NCBI GenBank assembly: GCA_019095985.1
Contig: CM032660.1
Coordinates: 9,491,501-9,555,500, forward strand
DNA from: Streblospio benedicti
Taxonomy: Eukaryota > Annelida > Polychaeta > Spionida > Spionidae
Length of the DNA: 64,000 bases
Direction: 5' to 3'
The position numbers were made by a program, and so were the translations under genes. The notes below the pieces were generated by a model. That model was not told the DNA's origin and ran no database searches. It saw only the letters and a list, made by a program, of their open reading frames with translations. Below, piece by piece: positions 1 through 9,412 of the stretch (the stretch's first letter is position 1; each line of letters opens with the position of its first letter).

Positions 1-497
1 GATATCCAAACCAGCCCCATAAAACCTTCAATTTAACTGTCGTATGCTTACGCGGAAGTAACTCTCCAGATGTGGCGAGGAGGCGACTGTCTATATATGC
101 GACGACTGAGCAGCTGTCTATGTGCAGCAGATGGCAGCTCCAAGATGCCTCTTTAAAGAGGAGAGGGAAGTTCTGATTGTGTACTTACATGTAGGTTTTA
201 TCATTTTTACAGTGTTGTTGACTTTTAGAGTAAGAGAGTCCAACATGTATGTTCTTTGCTAAATATTTGAGCTTCTCGGCTGTGAAGAACCGTTATGAGA
301 ACGTCACAACGGCGCAGAAAGAATCTATACACAAAATGGTAGCAACTTCAGGTAGGATACATGGAGTTGATCGCATCATATATTTTTATTGTGAGCCTGT
401 GTTTGATGCAAGCAACTGTGTTATATTTGATAGTTTTATGCAATAAACAAAAGAAATTAAGTGTATACTTTCAGTGTTAAAACCAAAATTTAGCCCC
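1..497. other. no gene seen
   Basis: AT-rich sequence. The only open frames are short (up to 65 codons) and show no recognisable motif or splice context. I see no gene here. Confidence 0.5.
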
Positions 498-876
498 AGG
501 GACCATTCAGTATTTATGACAGGGTGGGGTAGGAGGATTTTCCAAAATGCTGTGAATAAATGGATAGCCCCCCCTCAAATCTCTATGAAAAAATGGTAAC
601 CCCCTCAATTTCCTGTGATAGAAATTGATGACCCCGCCCCCTAACAGTTAGTGCAATCATTGGCAGAGTTAACCCAAGTCCGATGTGATGGATATCCAAA
701 CCATAAAATAAAAAACAGGAAATTTTAGTACAGAATCTCTAAAAATAGAAGTAAATTTCCTGTGAAAAAATTGATAGCCCCCCTCCAAATATTGTGACAA
801 AAGTTCATTGCCCGCCCGTTCATGGCCCGCCCTAAAATCCTCCTACCCCACCCTGTGATACATTCTGAATGGTCCC
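498..876. mobile_element. MITE family 1, full-length palindromic copy
   Basis: The left end (GGGACCATTCAGTATTTATG, then CAGGGTGGGGTAGGAGGATTTT) reappears as its reverse complement at the right end (AAAATCCTCCTACCCCACCC ... ATTCTGAATGGTCCC), giving terminal inverted repeats of about 40 bp around a non-coding core rich in 'ATAGCCCCCC' runs. This is the plan of a non-autonomous DNA transposon. A second, more eroded copy lies at about 37391-37756. No transposase is seen and the superfamily is not determined. Confidence 0.75.
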
Positions 877-2308
877 CAAGGGAACAACAGTAACAGCTGG
901 CCAAAGCACGACCCATGATAAAGGTAATTAAATGCCTTATATTGTCAGACCAATTAAGTCTCTATCACCGTCCATTGCCAATACACGTATTGCTATGGAT
1001 ACTCCCCCATTAACGATTATTCAACAAATAATAAGGTACTGCAAGTATAAATAGGGTCACAGTTCTGTATGATTATACAGGTTCATATTTGGGCACATTT
1101 GATTTTCGTTGTTTCACAGAATGCATATAGTCCAGCAAAATCAGTCAATGGTTAAATATTGTGTATCAGTCAGCCCGATGTATTTGTCGTCAGATCCAGC
1201 AAGCACTTCACAGTTCGTGCATTTAGTTTCAAGACATATGTATGAAAACATGATATGACATAGTATCTTTGAGATGTGTCAACACTAGACACTAATAATT
1301 TGATACTGTTAAGTAATATTAATATTAAAAAAATATATATATACCGTGAACTGTTTTCTAGTCACAAGTATATATATTATGATATGACCTGGTATCTTTG
1401 ATTTGTGTCAACACTGTATTGTTAAATAACCTTAATACTATAAAAAAACTTTGATTCTGTAATTTAATTGAGGTCATTATTTTATCGAGGTCTGTAACTT
1501 GACGTTGGTCATAATATCAACCACAAAATGGACCATAAACTGATTACTCGTTGTATATAGTATAATATCAACCTTAAAACGGACCATTAACTGATTTCTA
1601 GTTGTAATTATACCAAGTATTGATATTATTGTTAATAAATGGAAATCATAACCTAAATCTATGTTTACAATAAAGATATAGAATATATATCATAATCATG
1701 ATATGAATAATAAAGATGAGTTTGAGATATTAGCTAAAATAGAATATTAAACCGTATTACGTATCTTTTGGAAAGACTGAACAAAGAAAAGATAACTGTG
1801 TCATGCATGTTTCATGCTAAAGTTTTGAGTTTTTCATCAGTTTTTTATTCTAAAGAAAATATGTATGAGTAGCCACATACTTTGAGATAATATGCCCTCT
1901 TTGGATACAGAAATATTCTTTCCAATGCATTACAAATACAGTATAGCTTATTGGATTGAACCTGCCAATCAGAGGCATACTCACCTGGCTATTCTCGTTG
2001 CACTGTCAAACTGCGAAAGAATGATTGGTATAAAGAGCGTCTATCAGGACACGAGTGTTGCGTATCATTAAACAAAGCTATAATATATAGATATTATAGA
2101 CATATATATTATGTACATGTATAGTTATGTTACCGTATCTTATTTTTAGGTGGCTGTTCATTCGTGTCCACGTGATGAGGCAGCTGCTCGAATGCAAGCT
2201 GCAGCAATGCGAGGCATTCAAAGACCGACTTGCGTGCCACCGTGAGTTCATAGTGGACACTCATCATGAGTTTTGGGCGAGAGGCAGGCGTGGGGATGGA
2301 CAAATGTG
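877..2308. other. intergenic, no gene recognised
   Basis: AT-rich DNA with diverged internal repeats at about 1240-1620, where the phrases 'gatatgac.tggtatctttga' and 'ccataaactgattactcgttg' recur. No convincing coding sequence apart from possible 5' sequence of the downstream SGNH-like gene. A TATA-like stretch (2090-2110) lies upstream of that gene but is not distinctive in this composition. Confidence 0.4.
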
Positions 2309-2920
2309 ATGGGGAAACTATTGCAAGAACTCATGACACAAACCTTTCACAATGGTGTGTTTGTAAGCGACAGCCATCTCAGAAATTTTGTGGCCGAGAT
2401 GCAGCACAGACAGTTCTTGCCTGGGTGCAAGGCAGGATTTGTGGAATTGGGACGTTTAAAGAGTGATGATAAGACCTACTTGATAACAAATTTTGTGAAC
2501 CCCGGACAGGTCTTAAAAAGAACAGAGAGGGTGGACAAATACAAAGAACTTTTTGTTAATGCAAAGAGCGTGGTGATCTTGGCCGGGTGCACTGACCTGC
2601 TGCGTGGGGTGCCGCCATCTCATGTCATTGCACTTGGCGACATTCTCAGAATGAGATTGCGTCACATCAAGCCAGGCATAACATTAGTTGAATTTGAGAT
2701 TTTTCCAATAGTTACTTCGGAGAGCTGCGACATCGCTGCCAAAAGAGTGAGCCACTCAAAGAAGGTGGCATTAGGAGATAGGAAGGGGGGTATTTTGAAT
2801 GGACTACGCAGGGGTAGTGTGCCCAAAAAATCAAAATACTCTGCAGATGGTTTACATTTGCTGGACACCACCAAACAAGATATAGTGCAACGAATCGGTG
2901 GTAGCTTGTCTTTGTTGTAA
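2309..2920 (+). CDS. SGNH/GDSL-hydrolase-like protein
   Basis: An uninterrupted frame of about 204 residues. I place the start at the first in-frame ATG (2309), since only a TTG precedes it after an upstream stop. The layout matches the SGNH fold. A block I-like 'VFVSDSHL' near residue 18 could supply the nucleophilic Ser. 'VVILAGCTDLLRG' sits where the family has GxND, with Thr replacing Asn. 'SADGLHLLDTTKQD' near the C-terminus matches the Asp-x-x-His block. Members of this superfamily are esterases, lipases or acyl hydrolases, and very diverged SGNH-like domains also occur in orphan invertebrate genes. There is no signal peptide, so a cytosolic product is expected. A poly(A) signal follows at 2965-2970. 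Fold assignment is moderate and substrate unknown; it could also be an exon of a larger gene. Confidence 0.55.
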   Translation: MGKLLQELMTQTFHNGVFVSDSHLRNFVAEMQHRQFLPGCKAGFVELGRLKSDDKTYLITNFVNPGQVLKRTERVDKYKELFVNAKSVVILAGCTDLLRGVPPSHVIALGDILRMRLRHIKPGITLVEFEIFPIVTSESCDIAAKRVSHSKKVALGDRKGGILNGLRRGSVPKKSKYSADGLHLLDTTKQDIVQRIGGSLSLL

Positions 2921-2970
2921 ATATTGTTGTAAATATTGTTGTAAATATTGTTGTAAATATTGTAAATAAA
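2917..2970 (+). repeat. 11-bp tandem repeat and poly(A) signal
   Basis: The stop codon of the SGNH-like gene runs straight into four head-to-tail copies of the 11-mer 'TTGTAAATATT', ending at AATAAA (2965-2970). The signal is placed well to end that transcript. Confidence 0.6.
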
Positions 2971-3445
2971 TGTTTTATGTAGTTGAACAATACATTAAAT
3001 TCTGGGCCAAAATAGATTTCGCGTGTTCTTTATATTTCTGCACAACACTGTAGGCAAAGAATATTTAAGCACCTAATATGTCATACGAAGAATTATTGTA
3101 TGGGAGATCAAAAGGGTTGCATGTACAATTTCTTGAAGTTTTAACACAGAAAAGACAATGAAATATCAGGTTTATATATATACGTACCCATACTTATCAC
3201 ACAGAAACAGCAAGTACAAGGCTTTACTAAGTAACATTTATAAACTTTTCATGCATTTATACAGCAGTAAAACATCATGACATGCTCCTAAGCTTTGTTG
3301 TTAGCATGATCATACGTGGAAGGATGCCAGGTGTGAACAACTGAAAATTTCAATGAAAATTAATTTATTACAGGGAAACAACAACAAGGCTGATCGATCT
3401 GGTCTACACAAGGTGTCATCACAGTATATAGGATTATCATCTGTT

Positions 3446-3608
3446 AGGTGGCAGCACTGATTGACCGGTGCAGGTGGCAGCGATAAAGATTTGTTCGCAT
3501 TATGACTACCTTTATCACAAGGTGGCAGCAGTGATTGAATGATGGAGGTGGCAGCACTGACGCGTTTGTGTGCATTGTGATGCTCATAGAGGTGGCAGCA
3601 CTGATTTA
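3446..3608 (+). repeat. AGGTGGCAGCACTGA minisatellite-like cluster
   Basis: The core 'AGGTGGCAGCACTGA' or a one-to-two-base variant occurs five times (starting near 3446, 3472, 3519, 3546 and 3590) with unequal spacing of about 26-48 bp. Confidence 0.6.
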
Positions 3609-4163
3609 TGATCGTCAGATTGTCTATATAGTGAATATAGCGAGGCCGTTATGTAAAGGCAGACTATCCTGTGTCATATGGAAATCAATATTTTTGTCCT
3701 TTAAAATCTACGTAACGTTACACGTAGATCTCGCTCAAACGTAGTAGTTATCGAATTTTCAAGTATCCTGTACTTGATTAGAGTTTTGTTTTATCAGACA
3801 CAACAAGCGAAGCAGACAAATATGTGTTTTCGATTTTACTAGCAGAAACATGTAAATACCTCAAAGATGTCCTGGTGAAAAGATTAGTTTTGCGTATAAA
3901 TATCCGGTCACAGACGGTGTCCAAAGGAGGTGATTAATCGATTATGATGTAGTATACTGTACTATTATTATGTATTACTCACTACCTACTAATTAGTAAT
4001 ATTATACTGAGGATGGCGTCCCCCCCCCCCCGCCACCGCGGTTGAGGCCCTGTTTGCACATGGTTGAGATATCTGCCGATTAAAGGATGCATTCAGAGAG
4101 GGGTGAGCACCCAGGGTGTCCATTGGCTTAAGGACAGTACACTAAGATTAGGCCAACCAACAG

Positions 4164-4164
<1 letters not shown>

Positions 4165-4215
<51 letters not shown>
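4165..4215. repeat. (ACTT)n microsatellite
   Basis: Uninterrupted ACTT/TTAC tetranucleotide repeat. The same motif returns at about 4430-4495, at 35971-36082, and as its complement at 62845-63152. Confidence 0.9.
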
Positions 4216-5219
4216 TACTATACTATACTAGTACCCTAGCCTATTCACTATTATTAGATCTACTAGTATTAGCTTCTCTGATATTAGCCTAGCCCAGGCC
4301 CTAGGACTAGTAGTACAGTAATAATGAGTAATATACGACACGTGAGGGTGTTAGTGATCGAGGGCTGCCATAGTATGGTCCTCATGACAAACGAGCAGGT
4401 CTTATGGCAGTGATGCTACTTTACTTACTTATTTCTTACTTACTTATCTACCTACTTACTTACTTACTTACTCACTCACTTACTTACTTATACTTAGTCA
4501 CTATTAGCACAGATAACATCTACCGTGTATATTTCACATGATAATATGGAGGCTATTATGGATATTACCCCATTCATTGTCAATGTCAGTGAAGACTTCA
4601 CAATGACATTTATGGCTTATTATGGGTGTTTCAAGTAAACTTATCAGTTCAGGCTCTGTAACTAGGCTGAGGCAGAGGAGGCGACCGCCTCCTTGCTTTT
4701 CTGGATGTCTCCTCTGCTTCCTCGCTTTTAGATTTCGCCTCCTCACTTTATAGCTTAGTTTTTTTGCTATTTATTTGCAAATAATGCTAAAATTATATAT
4801 GCAATTTTTATATCTAATATGTGTGTTGCCCGCGCAGAGAGAGGGAAAAAATCGCCCCATTAAAAAAAAAAAAAATCGCCTCCTCGCTTTTTTGGCTCTG
4901 GTTACGGGATTGCAGTCCTAATGGACATTACTACATATTCGGTATGACGGAAGCACATATATAAATACTATAGCATAATAAACTATATGATAACAGTCCT
5001 GCTGCATTATTAAGTATTAATGTACCTGTATACATACATGTACACATATCCCAGTATACTATTAGCCAAACCTGGTGTATGCATGTATTATTATATTTGT
5101 TTACAATGCATCTACATATTATTATGTTTACTTTCAAAATATTTCATGAAATACATTGCATGAACATGCAACTTTTTGATAGTACCGAGATCTGAAAAAT
5201 CATTCTCTTCTACAGACTC

Positions 5220-6254
5220 ATGAAGCATCAGCTCCTGTTCCACATCTGGGTGTTCTCTGTGGCTTCCGTTGCTGCAGACGAACTAGACGAAGGTCAGATA
5301 GAGCAGCTACTTGCTGCTCACAACAGCTACCGGTCCCTGGAAGGAGGATCAGCTATGAACATGCTGGAGTGGGATGCCACTCTGGCGCGACTGGCACTCC
5401 AATGGGCTGAGTTATGTGGTGACCCTAAAGAACTTGATCCACATTCATACTTTTGGGGTCAATATTTGGCGAGAAGAAAACCAATCAACGAGCCAGAGGA
5501 TGTCAGGAATTTGGTCGAGGAGGCTCCGCACTCCTGGTTTTCAGATAAGAGGTTCTATGACTATGATAACAACACTTGCAAGCCAGATGCAGCGACAAAG
5601 TGCCACAATTATATCCAGCTTGTGTGGGATATAAACAGTCGTGTCGGTTGTGGTGGTGCCAATTGCTCCAGGGAAGATGGCAATGACACGTACCACTATC
5701 ACTCATTTGTCTGTTTCTACTGGCCCGGAGCTGACTTTCCGGCCCCATCCCCATATTCTGCTGAAATGCCCCGCCAACGGCCATACGTGCGCGGCAAGGC
5801 CTGCAGCCAGTGCGTTGGTGACTACAAGACCTGCCAAGATGGACTCTGCACCCAAGAAGAGTACTCGCAATGTGCACCTGACAATTGCACCTGCAATGCA
5901 GAGTGTTTCAATGGAGGAACTGTAGGTGCAGATTGTAAGTGCTACTGCGCGCGTGGCTATCGAGGTGACGACTGCGCCATGAAGTGCGTGGATATCAATG
6001 AGACATTCTGCTACATGAATCGGTTCTCCTGCTACTGGAACCAGCACAGTGAAGACAACATTTATGACCATTGTCCAATGACATGCAAACGTTGTGAGGG
6101 AGGCTACATTGGTTTGGTGTTCGGTGCCACAACACAAGCGACCAATGAAACGTATGTTGATGTAGAGCAAATTAGTTTTTCTCCATCTGTTCATTGTGTT
6201 AGGAGCTTCAATTTTATGTTTACTGTGTTGGTTATCATGTTTCATGTCAAGTGA
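5220..6254 (+). CDS. secreted CAP-domain protein with EGF-like and ShKT domains
   Basis: A single open frame of 344 residues. The order is: signal peptide (1-19); CAP/SCP domain (about 25-175), with 'AAHNSYR', 'LEWDATLARLALQWAELC' and 'CHNYIQLVWDINSRVGCGGANC'; a Cys-rich hinge ('ACSQC...TC...LC', about 198-213); an EGF-like unit (about 228-252); a ShKT domain with six Cys (about 256-291); and a hydrophobic C-terminus (about 328-344) that would suit a GPI-attachment signal. CAP proteins (CRISP, GLIPR, PI16, venom allergen) are extracellular. The two metal-site His are present (HNSYR and CHNYIQLVW), but the usual GEN-type Glu is Gln ('GQYL') and the second Glu position is 'WFSDKRF'. The start lies six bases after a good 3' splice consensus, so a 5'-UTR exon may lie upstream. 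Confidence 0.9.
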   Translation: MKHQLLFHIWVFSVASVAADELDEGQIEQLLAAHNSYRSLEGGSAMNMLEWDATLARLALQWAELCGDPKELDPHSYFWGQYLARRKPINEPEDVRNLVEEAPHSWFSDKRFYDYDNNTCKPDAATKCHNYIQLVWDINSRVGCGGANCSREDGNDTYHYHSFVCFYWPGADFPAPSPYSAEMPRQRPYVRGKACSQCVGDYKTCQDGLCTQEEYSQCAPDNCTCNAECFNGGTVGADCKCYCARGYRGDDCAMKCVDINETFCYMNRFSCYWNQHSEDNIYDHCPMTCKRCEGGYIGLVFGATTQATNETYVDVEQISFSPSVHCVRSFNFMFTVLVIMFHVK

Positions 6255-6496
6255 ATTATTAGCCGTCATACAGAAAACTTAGAAATATCAACTGTTCATC
6301 AAAGCATGGCATTTCTATCTCTGTAAATAATATGCTTAAAACTAGGACCTTTTTTTATTCCGTATCAATGTTTCAACAGAATTTCTCATTTGTAAAATCA
6401 AAAGTACCTCTGTGTCTTAAATGTCAGCATGATTACTACTGATTTGCATACCAACCTACTGATTGATTTTGTTTGGAACCTGGTGTGCATGAAAAG

Positions 6497-6502
6497 AATA
6501 AA
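6497..6502 (+). terminator. poly(A) signal AATAAA
   Basis: Canonical hexamer about 240 bp after the stop of the CAP/EGF/ShKT gene on the same strand. Plausible 3' end; other AT-rich variants nearby could also serve. Confidence 0.45.
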
Positions 6503-6703
6503 AGAATACATTTATTTTTAGATGATAGATGATAGTTTTTGTAAAATCGAATGTACCTGGTATGCAGCATAAGGTCTTGTGTTATACACAACACTATTCT
6601 ATTCACTACCTTTTTTTCCAAAACTCAAAACACCTCAAAACGATATATAAAACTAGTTTTCGAGATCCTTAGTCTCCTTTTCAATAACAACTAATGAAAT
6701 TAA

Positions 6704-6758
6704 TCTAGATTATTTTTTAGACTACACTACACTACTACTTACTATTTACAACACGCAC
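6704..6758 (+). repeat. PLE-A inverted terminal repeat, left
   Basis: The stretch from 'ATCTAGATTATTTTTTAGAC' to 'TTACAACACGCA' is the reverse complement of 8104-8157 with almost no difference. It brackets the element and holds repeated 'ACTACACTACACTACTACTTACT'-like triplets. Confidence 0.8.
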
Positions 6759-6797
6759 TGACGTTCCGGCGACCATCGCGGTGCCTTCAACAGAGTG
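6756..6797 (-). ncRNA. degenerate hammerhead-ribozyme-like motif of PLE-A
   Basis: On the minus strand, CACT is followed by CTGTTGA (consensus CTGATGA), a GGC...GCC hairpin, GGAAC (consensus GAAAC), GTC, then AGTG, which pairs with the opening CACT as helix I. PLEs are known to carry short-helix-III hammerheads in their terminal repeats. Two core positions differ from consensus, so self-cleavage is doubtful. Confidence 0.5.
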
Positions 6798-8103
6798 ACT
6801 GTTTTGGTACGATGAGGTCACAATGGCGCGAACTGGGTGGCGGAGTTTCTGGCAGAAAGCAGATGGAGGAGGTTCGGGGGGATGCTCCTGCCTTGGTTGA
6901 GGTTGAGCTTCGGGCGGTGCGTGTAGATCTTGATGGCTTCTCTGTATGGATCTGTATGGCAGACTGGGTAATTTGCGGGTCCAGGTGTTCCTTCAGTCTC
7001 GTTTGCAGATTCCTGCCAGTTTCCCCAATGTATGTTTCATGGCATGAAGGGCATGAGATGTCATACAACACTCCACACATTTTCTTTGGGTCGTCTTTGT
7101 ACGTCCTTGGGTCTAACTAGCAGGCTCCTAAGCGTGTTGAAAGGCTTATGGAAGGACGGGACACCATGTTTCTTAAGGATCCTCTGCATAGTTTCAGATG
7201 TGCCTTTCACATCCGGAATTCTCACAGGGAACTTCTTAGCCGTATTGTTACTGGTTTCAGACGGTTCTTCTGTTCTCTTTTTGGAAGGACTTTGAACGCC
7301 CAGGGCTTGTATCCATTCACTTTCAGCACTTGTTTTACATGTTTCACCTCTTTCACACGGTCTTCCTCCTCGGTTACCAGATGTTCGGCTCTCCTTAGGA
7401 GTGTGCAGACTACCGAGCGTTTGTGTTCAAAATGATGGTTGGAGTCCCAGTTCAAGTACTGATCAGTGTGTGTGGGCTTCCTATAAACACTAGTCTTCAG
7501 GGATCCGTCTTGTTTCCTCTCAATGTGAGTGTCTAGGAAGGCAAGTTTCTGATCAATCTCACCTTCTATGGTGAATTGAATATTCTGGCTAAGGGAATTC
7601 AAGTAAGTTGAAAACTCCTCAATCTGATTCTGTGGTAGGACCGTGAAGGTGTCATCCACATAACGGAACCACACCGATGGATTCACTGGGGGGTTCTTAA
7701 GTGCTCTCTGTTCAAAATCTTTCATCACTGGGTCTGCGACAGCCGGTGAGACGGGAGAGCCCATCGGAGCTCCTTGGATTTGTCTGTAAAAGACCCCGTT
7801 CGACACAAAGTAGGTGGTTTCGAGACAAAACTTCTGGATGGTAATAATTTGCTCAACATCTAACTGGCATCTGTCTGGAAGAGTCTCATCTTCAATCAGT
7901 CTTCTCCTGATAACCGAGATGGCTTCTTCTATGGGGATGCTGGTGAACATCGCGGAGACATCGTATGATACTAGGACTCTAGGAGGTGGAATTTCTAGAT
8001 CTCTAATTTTCTTCACAAAATTTTCGCTATTCTTGATGGAGTGCTTGGTTTTACCTTTCAAAGGGTTAAGTATGCTAGACAAGAATTTAGCTGCTGGATA
8101 TAT

Positions 8104-8157
8104 GCGTGTTGTAAATAGTAAGTAGTAGTGTAGTGTAGTCAAAAAATAATCTAGATG
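8104..8157 (+). repeat. PLE-A inverted terminal repeat, right
   Basis: Inverted partner of 6704-6758 ('TGCGTGTTGTAAATAGTAAG' to 'AAAATAATCTAGAT'). Confidence 0.8.
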
Positions 8158-9128
8158 AATAGTCCTACTACTAGTAATAGTCTACATAAAGATAATGGAA
8201 TTAAATTAATTCGACGCATAATTTATCCCCCTAGAATTTATGCGTCGACCATCCGGCAAAACTAGTGGGACGTGGCCTTATGACGCAGCTATATATAATG
8301 GTGTGCGCATCTCCGTGTGTCTGGATGACTGCTTCGTAAATAGTCGGTATAAGCAGGCTATGACTGATTAAGGCTGCGAGGCTGGATAGGCTAATAATAG
8401 CATCAGAGGCGGAAACATGCATTGCGTAAGTTTGATTGAGGTGCAAACCGAAGTATGTGTACTGTGTCTCGGGGGATTAGTGTAGTGGTTAGCACGTCCG
8501 CCCATGACATATGACTGGACTGAAACATGGACGAAAGGCCGTGAGTTCGATTCCACGATCTTCCAAAAACACCTATACATAGCCTTCCCGATTTTTTCAC
8601 AGTACTTCTAATGTATATAGTAATATTGTCTCTACTTCAAGTGTTGGAGGCGAAAATGTTTATATTGTGCAGGACTTCATTTTAATAGTATTATCATTTT
8701 CCAGTTTTTCAAGTGAATACTGAATACATGTAGCTGTAATGATATCATTGCGTCGCTTTAGCAGCTGCCTTGTGAACACTTAAAATAGTAACAGTTAGCA
8801 TCATAGTGTACAAAAATGGTGTTTGCGTTATGTGATTTTGACAGTCAATTAAAGAATGTATGCCATTGCTGACTGCCTTCTAGTTTATCTAAACAGTCAG
8901 GGTTTAATGTAGATGTTAATTATTTTTAAATTATATTTTGTACTTTATACTTTAATTTAATTGATTCCTTTAACACATGTGCCGTCACATGTTTTCCTTC
9001 ACCATCAACTAAGGCATTCTATTTTGCAATCACATGCATTCAGTCTGATTCAAGTGTTTATGATATTTAATTTCTTAACAATAATACGGTACATCAAAAT
9101 AGTTGCTTCATTTCATTTTCACTTTAAA
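8158..9128. other. intergenic, 3' of the membrane-protein gene
   Basis: No gene recognised. Holds the tRNA-like sequence (8471-8565) and AT-rich DNA that probably includes the 3' UTR of the minus-strand seven-exon gene. Confidence 0.45.
8471..8565 (+). tRNA. tRNA-like sequence (tRNA pseudogene or SINE head)
   Basis: A possible 7-bp acceptor stem joins GGGGGAT (8471-8477) to ATCTTCC (8558-8564), with two wobble pairs. The D-arm and A-box region reads 'TAGTGTAGTGGTTAGCACG', and the B box and T-arm read 'GAGTTCGATTCC'. The anticodon region is too long: CGTCC and GGACG could close a stem around some 30 nt, so either an intron is present or the unit is SINE-derived. No confident anticodon. Confidence 0.4.
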
Positions 9129-9366
9129 TTATGTTTTCCTCTTGGACACTTTCTTTCTTCCATTTGTTCCAGATCGACGAAAAATCTTTACTTTGTTGTT
9201 TAGGTTATACCGTGTTTCATACTGTGCGCTTGTAGTATCACCATTTCCATAGTTTAACCTGAAAATGCAAATAGGGGAACGATCATAAATAATGATACCG
9301 GGGGGGGCGTCCAAAAAATGTGTGGGGGGAGGGACGTCCAACTTTTCTGATTCCTTTTTTCTGATT

Positions 9367-9412
<46 letters not shown>

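Larger units (their letters stand above)
2971..5219. other. intergenic with minisatellite and microsatellites
   Basis: No gene is recognised. It contains five scattered copies of 'AGGTGGCAGC(A)CTGA' at 3446-3608, a C10 run near 4021, two (ACTT)n tracts (about 4165-4215 and 4430-4495), and two copies of a 'CGCCTCCTCGCTTTT' phrase (about 4720 and 4870). A polypyrimidine-AG, 'ttctcttctacag', sits just before 5217 and could be the 3' splice site of a 5'-UTR intron of the CAP gene. Confidence 0.5.
6704..8157 (-). mobile_element. Penelope-like element A (RT + GIY-YIG), truncated, with inverted ends
   Basis: On the minus strand, 8142-7222 encodes a PLE reverse transcriptase with 'SYDVSAMFTSIP', 'QGAPMGSPVSP' and the catalytic 'FRYVDDTF'. 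At 7080-6787 a GIY-YIG endonuclease start follows ('GVLYDISCPSCHETYIGETG', then RLKEH). This RT-then-GIY-YIG order is diagnostic of canonical PLEs (Penelope/Poseidon/Neptune type). The RT N-terminus is missing and the frame is broken between RT and endonuclease, so the copy is dead. A 54-bp terminal sequence at 6704-6758 recurs in inverse orientation at 8104-8157. A hammerhead-like motif lies beside the left inverted repeat. Confidence 0.85.

Noticed and set aside
4534-4746. 70-codon basic minus-strand frame
   Set aside because: Arises from the 'GCCTCCTCGCTTTT' repeat phrase; no splice or domain support.
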